From assembly GCA_964554265.1 (NCBI GenBank), contig CAZKOB010000002.1:1-64000 (forward strand): a DNA stretch of 64,000 bases, in the 5' to 3' direction. Below are positions 1 to 9,137 of this stretch, piece by piece. The position numbers were made by a program, and so were the translations under genes. Position 1 is the stretch's first letter. The number at the start of each line of letters is the position of its first letter. This stretch comes from RGIG8745 sp964554265 (GTDB lineage Bacteria; Bacteroidota; Bacteroidia; Bacteroidales; Bacteroidaceae). Below the pieces are notes generated by a model. It worked only from the letters and a program-made list of their open reading frames with translations. It did not search any database and had not been told where the DNA came from.

Positions 1-837
1 GACGGAGGAGTCTGTGAAGACACCAGCAAAAACAGTTGATTTTCTTATGGGCATTCCTTCTTTCTTTTTGACACTAAGTCCACCTATAACGGACAGAGCT
101 TTATTAACACAATTAAGACTAATTTACATTTAGTCAACCATCGAAATTTCGGCATTTTACAGATAAGCAATTGATAATCAGTAAAATACTATTTTAGAAA
201 AACGATACAGTTTTAGCTGTAAGGAGCACAGGTAAAGACAAAAATAGGATGCGCTGATAATCAGTGAGTTATAAAATTTCTTGTCCAAGATTCTTGTTTT
301 TCGCCACCTGAATCCATCTTTGTTTTTCGTGGCATTGAAAATTTGATTTCAGTCTTTTTAAGAAATCAAATTTAGTCAACCTCAAATTTTACCCCGAAAA
401 ACGGACGTTCTCAAACTCGTTCACCTTGAAAATAAATTTTGTTCACCTTGAAAAATTTTTTACAAGGCACTTTAAAACCATTTTCAAGGTGAACAAAATT
501 TATTTTCAGCGTACTCTTTTTTCAGGCAAATCATACGCAAATGTGAATAAATGTATCTTTTCGGAACAAAAATTATACTATTTTTACATTTTGGTTCCAA
601 GGCCTGAAAATGACCTTAGAATCGCGTAAATGGAACTTCGACAAGGTTTGGCCGATTTTATGCGATTCTGCGATCCTTGAATTTTAACATTTCAAATTGT
701 CAAAAAAAACACATAATTCATGACAAATTGATGGTATATCCAAGCTGATTTGTGAGTCCAATGCCCATGAAAAGGCATCAAAGAAAACGCGAGAATCTTC
801 GATGAGAATGTTTTGGTGACACGATGACGAAGTCAGG
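1..837 (+). repeat. Dispersed R element, copy R1 (left end cut by window)
   Basis: First of nine copies of an intergenic repeat. It opens with the right tip of the palindromic P element (positions 1-16), then the left module (conserved pyrimidine-rich tract, TTGATAATCA motifs) and the right module. The right module holds a perfect 28-bp inverted repeat (427-454 with 481-508, 26-base loop) and a second stem built on AGAATCGCGTAAA. The copy ends near 837 with GACGAAGTCAG, shared with R3, R6, R8 and R9. No protein is supported; an open frame at 426-629 starts at TTG and lies across the inverted repeat. Boundaries come from comparing the copies by eye. Confidence 0.85.
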
Positions 838-909
838 AAAAAAGGGATGGTGTTGGAGCGTATAAAACTGAATATTTGTGGAGTGCTGTATGAATGGGTG
901 AACAAAGTT

Positions 910-955
910 AAAGTCAGGAATCGGCTTGGTGTAAGTATTCCCGATTCCTGACTTT
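910..955 (-). terminator. Hairpin downstream of thrC
   Basis: A perfect 15-bp inverted repeat (910-924 with 941-955) begins 29 bases past the thrC stop. It is the likely end of the threonine operon transcript. The arm is not followed by a strong T run on the minus strand, so termination strength is uncertain. Confidence 0.6.
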
Positions 956-983
956 AGGCTTCTTTTTGTTGTGGTATATGTCT

Positions 984-2285
984 TTATCTGCTCATAAGAT
1001 AAGCTTTGAAGTCGGCAAACTCTTTGCTCATTTCGACACTTTGCTTTGTGCCCTGCATGAATGCGGCGAGTTTTGCAGGAATCTCTACTTCTGAGCCTAT
1101 AATCTTTTCCACTGTATCGCGGAATTTCGCAGGGTGTGCGGTTTCAAGGAACACACCGACCTCGTCTTCGCGCAGACCTTCTTCCAATGCGCGGTAACCG
1201 CATGCACCGTGAGGATCGCACAAGTATCCTGTAGCCTCATATACATTGCTTATCGTATCGGCAATCTGGCTGTCTGTGTATGTTGCGCCGCTGACGTCCT
1301 CGCATACGGCTTCATGGCTTCCTTTGTACAAATCGTATATGCGGGCGAAATTGCTCGGGTCGCCGACGTCCATTGCGTTTGCGATAGTCTGTACCGACGG
1401 ACGAGGACTGTATTGTCCGGTTTGCAGATATTTATAGAATATGTCGTTGGCATTGTTTGATGCGATGAACCGTTTCACTGGAAGTCCCATCTTCTTGCCG
1501 AACAGGCCGGATGTGATGTTGCCGAAATTGCCGGAAGGTACGCAGATGACGAGTTGGTCGGCAAGCCCCTTCTTTTTCATCTGTGCGTATGCATGGAAAT
1601 AGTAGAAAGCCTGCGGAAGGAATCTTGCCACATTGATGGAGTTCGCCGAAGTAAGTTTCATGTGGCGATTCAGTTCTTCATCCATGAATGCTGATTTCAC
1701 CAGCGCTTGGCAGTCATCGAACACACCGTCTATTTCTAAGGCTGTGATGTTTTGTCCGAGTGTGGTAAACTGGCATTCTTGTATAGGGCTTACCTTGCCT
1801 TTCGGGTAAAGTACATATACGTGTATGCCGTCGACACCGAGGAAACCGTTGGCAACAGCTGAACCGGTGTCGCCTGATGTTGCCACCAGCACATTGACTT
1901 GCTCGTTGCCTTCCTGCTTGATGAAGTACCCGAGCAGACGTGCCATGAATCGCGCGCCTACATCCTTGAACGCAAGAGTCGGTCCATGAAAAAGTTCAAG
2001 GCTGTAGATGTTGTCTTTCACCTTTACCACCGGACAGTCGAATGCCAGCGTGTCGTAGACAATCTGCTTGAGTGTGTCCGCCGGAACGTCTTCACCGAAG
2101 AATGCGTCTGCTACAGTGTATGCAATTTCCTGGAATGTCATGTTTTCGATATTGTCGAAAAACTCCTTTGGAAGCGCTTTGATTACTTCCGGCATATACA
2201 GTCCCTTGTCTTCTGCCAGCCCTTTCACTACAGCTTTGTGTAGGTCGGCAACAGGAGCTTTTGAGTTCGTACTGTAAAATTTCAT
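984..2285 (-). CDS. thrC: Threonine synthase
   Basis: 433 aa, full length for the family. It converts O-phosphohomoserine to threonine with pyridoxal phosphate, in the cytoplasm. The PLP lysine is K107 in the motif HGPTLAFKD, and the phosphate-binding motifs ATSGDTGSA and SGNFGN follow in the expected order. It is the last gene of the minus-strand threonine operon, 13 bases behind the putative homoserine kinase, so the three genes cover aspartate to threonine apart from aspartate-semialdehyde dehydrogenase, which is not in the window. Expression is probably controlled by the threonine-rich leader upstream of thrA. Confidence 0.97.
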   Translation of the reverse strand: MKFYSTNSKAPVADLHKAVVKGLAEDKGLYMPEVIKALPKEFFDNIENMTFQEIAYTVADAFFGEDVPADTLKQIVYDTLAFDCPVVKVKDNIYSLELFHGPTLAFKDVGARFMARLLGYFIKQEGNEQVNVLVATSGDTGSAVANGFLGVDGIHVYVLYPKGKVSPIQECQFTTLGQNITALEIDGVFDDCQALVKSAFMDEELNRHMKLTSANSINVARFLPQAFYYFHAYAQMKKKGLADQLVICVPSGNFGNITSGLFGKKMGLPVKRFIASNNANDIFYKYLQTGQYSPRPSVQTIANAMDVGDPSNFARIYDLYKGSHEAVCEDVSGATYTDSQIADTISNVYEATGYLCDPHGACGYRALEEGLREDEVGVFLETAHPAKFRDTVEKIIGSEVEIPAKLAAFMQGTKQSVEMSKEFADFKAYLMSR

Positions 2286-2298
2286 ATCTTGTGTTATG

Positions 2299-3570
2299 TT
2301 AGTTTAATTCCATAAAAGCCTTCATAAATTCATCTTTCTTCAGATAGCCGTATCCGCCCTTTTGGCATGACTCTTCATCAAAAGTCTCCACTTCGTCCTG
2401 TTGTATGCCGGGACAATAGATAAGGAAAGGTACAGGCTCGTTGGTGTGTGTGCGTAGTTTTATGGGCGTCGGATGGTCTGGCAGGACAGCAATGGCTATA
2501 GGCTCTGTGCTGACTTTGGATGCATCGCCGTCATTGTTCCGCATTTCCTCTTCCCATGCCTTGTTCACAGACTCTACATATTGCCATATAGGACGTATGG
2601 CGCGATGGTCAAGGTTCTCTATCGTCTGAATCTTCAAGTCAAGTTTGCCGTCGTGTCCCGCTTCGTCGCTTGCTTCGATGTGCAGGTAAACGAAGTCGTC
2701 GGTCTTCAGAGCCTCGATAGCTGCTTGAGCTTTGCCTTCGTAATTGGTGTCGGCAAGTCCGGTTGCACCTTCAACGTCGACGCATCTGAGTCCTGCATAA
2801 TGTCCGATGCCTCGTATCAGGTCTACGGCTGTGATGACAGCGCCTCGTTTGATTTGAGGATAAGTCTCTGTCAGCGGAACCATGTCCGGACGGTATCCGC
2901 CGGCCCAGGGCCAGATGCTGTTGGCTGGGTCTTTCCCTTCTTTTATGCGCTGTTTGTTGAACGGATGTTCGGCCAGTAACAGCTGCGATTTCAGAATGAG
3001 TTCGTTGATGAGTTTGGCTGTATCTTCTGCTTCTGGCACTTCCGCTCTGACGAGCAGCGGTTGCCACGGTTGTCCGGGTACATCATGAGGAGGGGTGCAT
3101 GCCAGCCGCTTGTCGCCGCCTTTGATGACCAGCAGGTGGCGGTATTGCACGCCTGTATAGAAGTGTATGCGCTCATTGCCCAGATGTTCTTGCAAATACT
3201 TGATAAGTATGTCGCCTTCTTCTGTCTTAAGATGTCCGGCGGAATGATTCTTGATACATCCGTTCTCGATACAAATCAGGTTGCAGCGTATGGCCATGTC
3301 GTCCGGTTCCAGTTCCACACCTATGCTTGCTGCCTCCAGTGGGCCTCGCCCTTCGTAGACGTGTGTCTGGTCATATCCGAGAATCGAGGAATTTGCCACT
3401 TCACTGCCCGGATGAAATCCTTCCGGAATGGTAGACAGCATGCCCGTTCTTCCCTTTTTTGCCAGCAGATTCATGTATGGAGTGTCTGCATACTGTAGCA
3501 ATGTCTTGTTGCCGAGACTCTCGACCTTCCAGTCTGCCATCCCGTCGCCAAGTATGATTATGTGTTTCAT
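2299..3570 (-). CDS. ApgM-type phosphoglycerate mutase-like protein, probable homoserine kinase
   Basis: 423 aa, alkaline-phosphatase superfamily, archaeal-type cofactor-independent phosphoglycerate mutase branch. Visible motifs: LGDGMADW at the N-terminus (metal ligand D9), GSEVANSSILGYD with the nucleophile serine at 61/62, and the metal-binding LPDHPTPIKLRTHT near the C-terminus. By family it would be called phosphoglycerate mutase. Its place between thrA and thrC, in a window where no GHMP-type thrB is seen, argues that it supplies the missing homoserine kinase step, a role proposed for the same arrangement in Bacteroides. The function is inferred from context; the family assignment is firm. 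Confidence 0.85.
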   Translation of the reverse strand: MKHIIILGDGMADWKVESLGNKTLLQYADTPYMNLLAKKGRTGMLSTIPEGFHPGSEVANSSILGYDQTHVYEGRGPLEAASIGVELEPDDMAIRCNLICIENGCIKNHSAGHLKTEEGDILIKYLQEHLGNERIHFYTGVQYRHLLVIKGGDKRLACTPPHDVPGQPWQPLLVRAEVPEAEDTAKLINELILKSQLLLAEHPFNKQRIKEGKDPANSIWPWAGGYRPDMVPLTETYPQIKRGAVITAVDLIRGIGHYAGLRCVDVEGATGLADTNYEGKAQAAIEALKTDDFVYLHIEASDEAGHDGKLDLKIQTIENLDHRAIRPIWQYVESVNKAWEEEMRNNDGDASKVSTEPIAIAVLPDHPTPIKLRTHTNEPVPFLIYCPGIQQDEVETFDEESCQKGGYGYLKKDEFMKAFMELN

Positions 3571-3607
3571 CTTTACATACGTTTTATAAGGAACGTAGAA
3601 CCGACAT

Positions 3608-3633
3608 CCGAAAACCGGTGTGCAGGTTTTCGG
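3608..3633 (-). other. Intercistronic hairpin between thrA and the apgM-like gene
   Basis: A 9-bp inverted repeat (CCGAAAACC at 3608-3616 with GGTTTTCGG at 3625-3633) sits in the 111-base gap. There is no adjacent T run, so it looks more like an mRNA-stability or partial-attenuation hairpin than an operon end. Confidence 0.4.
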
Positions 3634-3681
3634 TTCCTTCCGGCCGGTTCCGGTCCTTGTTCTCTTTGACTTGCTGTTTAT

Positions 3682-6120
3682 TTAGATGTTTGCGATACTC
3701 ATGATGTCGGCAAAAACTCCGGCTGCCGTAACACTTGCACCGGCACCGTATCCTTGTATGAGCATAGGATACTCATGATAACGCTCTGTCGTGATGAGGA
3801 TGATGTTGTTGCTTCCTTCAAGATCGTAGAAAGGATGGTGCTCATTCACTTCTTCCAGCGATACGGTGGCCTCTCCTGCATCGAGTTTGGCCACGAACCT
3901 CCAATGCTTGTTTTCTGCTTCAAGCACTTTGCGTCGTGCCTCAAAGCTGCTGTCGAGTTCCGGCAGTTTCTTCCAGAAGTCGTCCAATGAGCCTGCAAGC
4001 AGAGCATTCGGGATAAACAGATTCTTCTTCACGTCTTCCTGTTCTATTTTGTATCCTGCCTCGCGCGAAAGGATGACAAGTTTTCTTATCACATCTTTTC
4101 CGCTGAGGTCGATGCGTGGGTCCGGTTCAGAATATCCCTCTTCCTTGGCAAGACGTACCGTCTGGCTGAATGGAATTTCTGCGCTTATGGTATTGAATAT
4201 GAAGTTGAGTGTTCCGCTCAATACGGCTTCCAGCTTTAAGATGCGGTCGCCGCTGTTCTTGAGGTCATTGATGGTGTTGATGATGGGCAGTCCTGCACCG
4301 ACGTTTGTCTCAAACAGGAACTTTACTCCTCTTTTGCGTGCGGTGTCCTTGAGTCTGGCATAATTCTTGTATTCCGACGAGGCTGCCACTTTGTTCGCTG
4401 CCACTACGGATATGTTATGCTCAAAGAAGTCGCCATACAGCGCTGCCACTTCTGCACTTGCCGTACAGTCGACAAACACGGAGTTGAAGATGTTCATCCC
4501 TATCACCTCGTTCCTGAGTCTTTCGATATTGCTTGCTTCACTCTGTTTCAACTGTTCGCGATAGTTGGAGAGGTTGAGTCCCTCTCTGTTGAACATGGCA
4601 TTGTGTCCGCTGGCTATCCCCACCACATTGAGCTGCAGTCCGCGTTCTTTTTTCAGTTTCTCACGCTGTCCTGCTATCTGGTCTATCAAACTGCTGCCTA
4701 CCGTTCCTACACCGCAGATAAAAAGGTTCAGCACTTGATATTCGGAGAGAAAAAAACTGTCGTGGATGACATTCAGGGTCTTTCTCAGAGATTTGCTTTC
4801 GACGACAAACGATATGTTGGTTTCCGAGGCGCCCTGTGCACAAGCTATGACGCTTATGCCGCTGCGTCCCAGTGTGCCGAACAGTTTGCCGGCTATGCCC
4901 GGAGTGTGCTTCATATTTTCACCTACCACTGCCACTGTGGCGAGGTTGCTTTCAAGCTTCATCCTGTACATGGCGCCCATCTCTATCTCCTTGGCGAACT
5001 CTTTGTTCAGCACCTCGCAGGCCTGTTCTGCGTCTTCATTGCGCACACCGATGGAAGTGCTGTTCTCCGAGGATGCCTGGCTTACCATGAATACGCTTAT
5101 TCCGCAGTCTGCCAAGGCCGAGAATATGCGGCGGTTTACACCGATAACCCCGACCATCGACAAGCCGGAAACAGTGATGAGGCTGGTGTTGTTGATGGAC
5201 GAGATGCCCTTGATGGCTCTGCTCTCGTCTCCGCATTCCTGTTGTATGATGCTTCCTTTTGCCTCCGGATGGAACGTGTTCTTTATCAATATCGGTATGT
5301 TCTTCACGCATACGGGATATATTGTAGGCGGATACACCACCTTTGCGCCGAAGTTGCAAAGTTCCATCGCCTCCACGTAGGAAAGTCGGTCGATGGTGTA
5401 TGCCGTGTTTATCACTCTCGGGTCGGCTGTCATGAATCCGTCCACATCGGTCCATATTTCAAGCACGTCTGCATCAAGGGCGGCAGCGATGATGCTTGCC
5501 GTGTAGTCGGAGCCGCCGCGTCCGAGATTGGTAATCTCTCCGCTCTGCATGTCCGTGGATATGAATCCGGGTACAAGCGCAACTTTCACGTCCTTGCCGA
5601 AATCCTTGAAAGCTCCGCATACAAGCGAATTGGTCAGTTCTGAATTGAGGAAATTGCTGCGCTGTTTCTTCTCCGTCTTGATGAAGGACAGGGAATCGAA
5701 CCATTGGGCGCCTTCTATCAGAGATGCGACGATATTTGATGATATGCGTTCTCCATAACTGACGATAGCATTGGAGGTCTTTTCTGACAGGTCTCGAATC
5801 AGGTATACTCCTTGATAAATGCTCTTTAGGTCTGCAAGCAGCTTGTCTACGGTTGTGAGCAGAGCATTCTTCTTTGCCGGGTCGGGGATGATGGCGTCAA
5901 TTATCTGGTGATGACGTTCTACCATCTCTGCATAGGCATTGAGGTACGAAGTGTCGCCCGACTGGGCCAGCTTCGATGTGCCGATCAGCTTGTCGGTGAT
6001 ACCTCCGAGTGCGGAAACTACAACTACCACTGGTTCCTCGGCTGCCTCGACAATCTTCTTGACATTGAGAATACTCTCTACGGAACCTACGGATGTTCCG
6101 CCAAACTTTAATACTTTCAT
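3682..6120 (-). CDS. thrA: Bifunctional aspartokinase / homoserine dehydrogenase
   Basis: 812 aa from the ATG at 6120, where the protein starts directly with the aspartokinase motif KFGGTSVGS; the in-frame ATG 17 codons upstream adds a non-conserved tail. Order of domains: aspartokinase (about 1-285), two ACT regulatory domains (about 300-440), and homoserine dehydrogenase with the NAD(P) motif CGVGTVGSS at about 450 and the catalytic-domain motif NVGAGLPIINT. It phosphorylates aspartate and reduces aspartate semialdehyde, the first and third steps toward threonine. The ACT domains are the usual site of threonine feedback. First structural gene of the operon, behind a leader peptide and attenuator. 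Confidence 0.96.
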   Translation of the reverse strand: MKVLKFGGTSVGSVESILNVKKIVEAAEEPVVVVVSALGGITDKLIGTSKLAQSGDTSYLNAYAEMVERHHQIIDAIIPDPAKKNALLTTVDKLLADLKSIYQGVYLIRDLSEKTSNAIVSYGERISSNIVASLIEGAQWFDSLSFIKTEKKQRSNFLNSELTNSLVCGAFKDFGKDVKVALVPGFISTDMQSGEITNLGRGGSDYTASIIAAALDADVLEIWTDVDGFMTADPRVINTAYTIDRLSYVEAMELCNFGAKVVYPPTIYPVCVKNIPILIKNTFHPEAKGSIIQQECGDESRAIKGISSINNTSLITVSGLSMVGVIGVNRRIFSALADCGISVFMVSQASSENSTSIGVRNEDAEQACEVLNKEFAKEIEMGAMYRMKLESNLATVAVVGENMKHTPGIAGKLFGTLGRSGISVIACAQGASETNISFVVESKSLRKTLNVIHDSFFLSEYQVLNLFICGVGTVGSSLIDQIAGQREKLKKERGLQLNVVGIASGHNAMFNREGLNLSNYREQLKQSEASNIERLRNEVIGMNIFNSVFVDCTASAEVAALYGDFFEHNISVVAANKVAASSEYKNYARLKDTARKRGVKFLFETNVGAGLPIINTINDLKNSGDRILKLEAVLSGTLNFIFNTISAEIPFSQTVRLAKEEGYSEPDPRIDLSGKDVIRKLVILSREAGYKIEQEDVKKNLFIPNALLAGSLDDFWKKLPELDSSFEARRKVLEAENKHWRFVAKLDAGEATVSLEEVNEHHPFYDLEGSNNIILITTERYHEYPMLIQGYGAGASVTAAGVFADIMSIANI

Positions 6121-6214
6121 TGCGCTGGTTTGTTTTTTTTGTGTTTTGCCTGTCACAGGATATGCAGACATATCCGTACAGCTTCCCCCCCTACAGGGTT
6201 TGTATTTTTTTTGT

Positions 6215-6295
6215 AAATAAAAATCCGGATTCTGCCGGCTAACTCATGACCTTGTTAGCCGTTGGTTAGGAATCATGAATATATACACCATCTGC
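6215..6295 (-). promoter_or_regulatory. Candidate transcription attenuator of the threonine operon
   Basis: Between the leader peptide stop and thrA lie mutually compatible and competing inverted repeats. ATATATACAC at the start of the leader coding region pairs with GTGTATATAT just after its stop (plus-strand 6370-6379 with 6279-6288, 10 bp). CGGCTAAC pairs with GTTAGCCG (6254-6261 with 6236-6243, 8 bp), followed after 12 bases by the T-rich stretch at 6215-6223. A short CCGG/CCGG stem lies right before that T stretch and overlaps the 8-bp stem. This is the layout of a translation-coupled attenuator, but which hairpin terminates is not clear from reading alone. Confidence 0.6.
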
Positions 6296-6385
6296 TCAAC
6301 CCCTAAGGGTCATGCCCTTGGCTGCTGTTGTCTCCGTACAAGTCCAAATACGGCTGAAGTCGGTATGAAGTGTATATATGTTCAT
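6296..6385 (-). CDS. thrL: Threonine-rich leader peptide
   Basis: A 29-codon open frame, ATG to TGA, about 24 bases downstream of the predicted transcription start. Seven codons are threonine (positions 5, 8, 15, 17, 19, 20, 26) and two are isoleucine (3, 13). Four of the seven threonine codons are clustered at 15-20. This composition is what a ribosome-stalling leader of the E. coli thrL type has, and it precedes a threonine operon. The sequence is not homologous to thrL in an obvious way; the name reflects function inferred from codon content and place. Confidence 0.75.
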   Translation of the reverse strand: MNIYTLHTDFSRIWTCTETTAAKGMTLRG

Positions 6386-6416
6386 TTGTATGATAGCAAA
6401 TTTCTTAAAATCGCTG

Positions 6417-6447
6417 CAAATTTAGAACTTTTTGAAGAATAAACAAA
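6417..6447 (-). promoter_or_regulatory. Promoter of the threonine operon
   Basis: On the minus strand TTTG (6447-6444) is followed after 19 bases by TAAATTTG (6424-6417), a match to the Bacteroidetes primary-sigma promoter (TTTG, N19-20, TAnnTTTG). Start of transcription is expected near 6409, leaving a leader mRNA of about 290 bases before thrA. Confidence 0.7.
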
Positions 6448-6502
6448 CGAAATATGACTTTTTTAGATGCAGAAATACGGAGGTTTGGTAATCACAGTGT
6501 TA

Positions 6503-8506
6503 CTAAGCCGGGTCTACGTCGTAGTGGATGTTCAGTCCGTTGGCCGAAGGTTGCTTCAGTGTCTGTTCTTTTATGGCACGCAGTATGGACCGCACCTTGC
6601 TGACGGAGGCGCCGGATTCAATCTTGATGACTATTTTCCGGATGAACAGCGACTGCACGCGGCTTACCGGAGGGCGGTCAGGGCCTAATATGCGGTCGCC
6701 GAATGCTGATCTGAGCATCGAGGCCATCGACTGCGAGAGGGTCTCCAACGTGTCGTTGTTCTTGTGGCGCAGGTATGCATAGATGAGGCGGTGGAACGGA
6801 GGGTAACGGAATAAGCTGCGTTCTTGCATTTGTGATGTGTACATGGCTGTGTAGTCGTTGCTGACCACCTGAGCGATAATGTCGCTTTCGGCGCTCCGTG
6901 TCTGCAAAACTACCTTGCCTTTGTGGTGTTTCCTGCCGGCGCGTCCGGCCACCTGCGACAGTATGTGGAATGTGCGTTCGTAGCTGCGGAAGTCCGGCTG
7001 GTTGAGCATGGTGTCGGCATCGAGAATGCCCACCACACTGACGTTGTCGAAGTCCAGTCCTTTTGACACCATTTGAGTGCCGATGAGGATGTCGCTCTTG
7101 TGTGCGGCAAAGTCGCCGATGATGCGTTCGTATGCTGTGCGTGTGCGCGCCGTGTCGAGGTCGAGACGCAAAATGCTTGCGTCCGGAAACAGGTCCTTTA
7201 TCTGGTCTTCTACACGCTCTGTCCCTACGCCGACAGCTGAAAAATCTGCCTCTTCGCAGTTGGGGCATTTGGGGGGCAGGGTATAGGTGTGGCCGCAATA
7301 ATGGCATGAAAGCATCCCCGTGCCCTTGTGGTAGGTGAGGCTTACATCGCAGTGCTCGCAGCGCGGAACCCATCCGCATGTGTGGCATTCTATGAATGGG
7401 GAGTATCCGCGCCGGTTCTGAAACAGAATCACTTGTTCGTGCTTGCCGAGGGCTTCTTCTATGGCATCGACAAGTGTCTGTGAGAATGCGCCCTTCATCC
7501 GCTTCTGGTGTCTCAGCCGCTTGATGTCTACAACGTTGATTTCCGGCAGCTGTATGTCGTTGTATCTTTGTGTGAGCCGTACATAACCGTAACGTCCGTT
7601 CTGTGCGTTGTGGTAAGTCTCGATGCTTGGAGTGGCAGTGCCGAGAAGTGTCTTTGCCCCATATTGGCGCGCGAGCATGATAGCCGCACTGCGTGCGTGG
7701 TAACGCGGTGCCGGGTCTTGCTGCTTGTACGATGTCTCGTGTTCTTCGTCCACAATTACAAGACCAAGATTCTTGAAAGGGAGGAATACGGACGAACGCA
7801 CCCCGAGGATGAGGCTGTAGGGGGTGTCGGAAAGCTGGCGGCTGTATACCTCCACACGTGCGCCGTCGGCAAATTTTGAATGGTATACTCCGAGTTTGTC
7901 ACCGAACACTTTCCGCAGCCGCTCCGTTATCTGGGTGGTGAGCGCAATTTCCGGAAGCAGGTACAACACTTGTTTCCCTTCTTCTATGTATTTGTTGATA
8001 AGATGTATGTACACTTCCGTCTTTCCGCTCGACGTCACTCCGTGAAGCAGAGCGATGTCTTTTTCTGCAAAACACCGTCTTATCTCGTCGAAAGCCGTGA
8101 GTTGTGCTGCGTTCAGCACATTCTTCAAACCCTCCGCCTCCGGACGTATGCTTTCCGCCTTTCTTTTCCTGACACCCTCTTTCTTTTGAGGTGTTTTCAT
8201 GCCGGCTGGCATGGCTGCGTTGTAGACATCTCCGAGAGGACAGATATAGTAATCGGACACCCATTTCCAGAATGCCAGTTGCCGGTCGCTGACTATCGGC
8301 GTGGCATCTGTAGTCTCGCAGATGTCTTTGGTGGAAATTCCCGTGGGGGCCTGGTCGTGTACACGGAGCACGATGCCTGTATACAGCTTTTTCTTCCCGA
8401 ACGGTACAACCACTCTGCACCCTCTCCTTACTGTGTTTTCCATTTCTTTTGGGATGGAATAGGTGAAGTTTTCAAACGGAATGGGGAGTATTATATCTGC
8501 GTACAT
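6503..8506 (-). CDS. priA: Primosomal protein N' (replication restart helicase), short form
   Basis: 667 aa from the ATG at 8506. A longer frame begins at 8554, but a TATCTTTG -7 box at 8559-8552 puts the transcription start inside that extension. The protein has the N-terminal 3'-DNA-binding domain (about 1-105), Walker A GVTSSGKT (156-163), DEEH (253-256) and eight zinc-binding cysteines (374, 377, 383, 386, 401, 404, 414, 417). It reloads the replicative helicase at stalled forks. Oddity: only about 50 residues separate the DNA-binding domain from Walker A, some 68 fewer than in E. coli, so the winged-helix domain appears to be missing. The helicase core is intact. Confidence 0.95.
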   Translation of the reverse strand: MYADIILPIPFENFTYSIPKEMENTVRRGCRVVVPFGKKKLYTGIVLRVHDQAPTGISTKDICETTDATPIVSDRQLAFWKWVSDYYICPLGDVYNAAMPAGMKTPQKKEGVRKRKAESIRPEAEGLKNVLNAAQLTAFDEIRRCFAEKDIALLHGVTSSGKTEVYIHLINKYIEEGKQVLYLLPEIALTTQITERLRKVFGDKLGVYHSKFADGARVEVYSRQLSDTPYSLILGVRSSVFLPFKNLGLVIVDEEHETSYKQQDPAPRYHARSAAIMLARQYGAKTLLGTATPSIETYHNAQNGRYGYVRLTQRYNDIQLPEINVVDIKRLRHQKRMKGAFSQTLVDAIEEALGKHEQVILFQNRRGYSPFIECHTCGWVPRCEHCDVSLTYHKGTGMLSCHYCGHTYTLPPKCPNCEEADFSAVGVGTERVEDQIKDLFPDASILRLDLDTARTRTAYERIIGDFAAHKSDILIGTQMVSKGLDFDNVSVVGILDADTMLNQPDFRSYERTFHILSQVAGRAGRKHHKGKVVLQTRSAESDIIAQVVSNDYTAMYTSQMQERSLFRYPPFHRLIYAYLRHKNNDTLETLSQSMASMLRSAFGDRILGPDRPPVSRVQSLFIRKIVIKIESGASVSKVRSILRAIKEQTLKQPSANGLNIHYDVDPA

Positions 8507-8769
8507 CTTGGTATTTCCTTTTTGTAATCGGTTGTTCGTTGATTGGGAATGCAAAGATAAGCGTTTTTATTGTCCGTGCGTCATTTTCGGCATGGAGTTC
8601 GTGAAAAAGAATTCTGTGAGATTTCTGTCTCATCGGTTTTCTGGCCGCCTTTTGCTTTTTCGGTAGATGTCAAGTTCCGTCAAGCGGTTTGGGGACTGGC
8701 GGATTTAAGGTGGTGTATTCGCAGGGGTTTCTCGTGGATTTTGATGGGCTTTAAACTGATGTATCCACG

Positions 8770-9137
8770 AGAAGAGTCTGTGAGTACACAAGCAAAGGCA
8801 ACTGTCTTTCTTATGAGCGTTTCTTCTTTCTTTTTGACACAAAATCCACCCGTTGCAGACAGAACCTTATTAACACAATTAAGATTCGTTTACATTCTTC
8901 GGATTGCCAAGTTTTTAAATATTTATTGATAAGTAATTAATAATCAATAAGATACTATTTTGATAAAACTATGCGGTTTTAGATGCAAGAAGTACAGGTT
9001 GGAACAAAAATAGGATATGCTGATAATCAGTAAGTTATAAAAATTCTTGTCCAAGATTTCTGTTTTCCGCCACCAAAACCTATCTTTGTTTTTCGTGACA
9101 TTGAAAAATCCGATTTCAGTTTTTTTAAGAAATTCAT
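8770..9137 (+). repeat. R element copy R2, left module only
   Basis: Matches the left module of the other copies from the P-like tip (AGAGTCTGTGAGTACAC) through the TTGATAATCA region and the TATCTTTG box to the end of the left module at TTAAGAAATT. The right module is absent; at about 9138 the sequence switches to truncated tolC. The break falls at the same place where the other copies differ most (after TTAAGAAAT), which suggests a module boundary. Confidence 0.8.

Noticed and set aside
426..629. A 67-codon frame in R1, with relatives in R3, R5, R6 and R8
   Set aside because: It starts at TTG, runs through a 28-bp inverted repeat, is broken or rearranged in R3 and R4 and has no recognisable content. 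Its openness is explained by AT-rich repeat sequence common to all copies.
4417..5643. A 408-codon frame antisense to thrA
   Set aside because: Shadow of thrA caused by its codon use; no domain can be read in it.
6172..6385. SAM riboswitch or T-box before thrA
   Set aside because: Core motifs of these elements were not found; the threonine-rich leader explains the region better.
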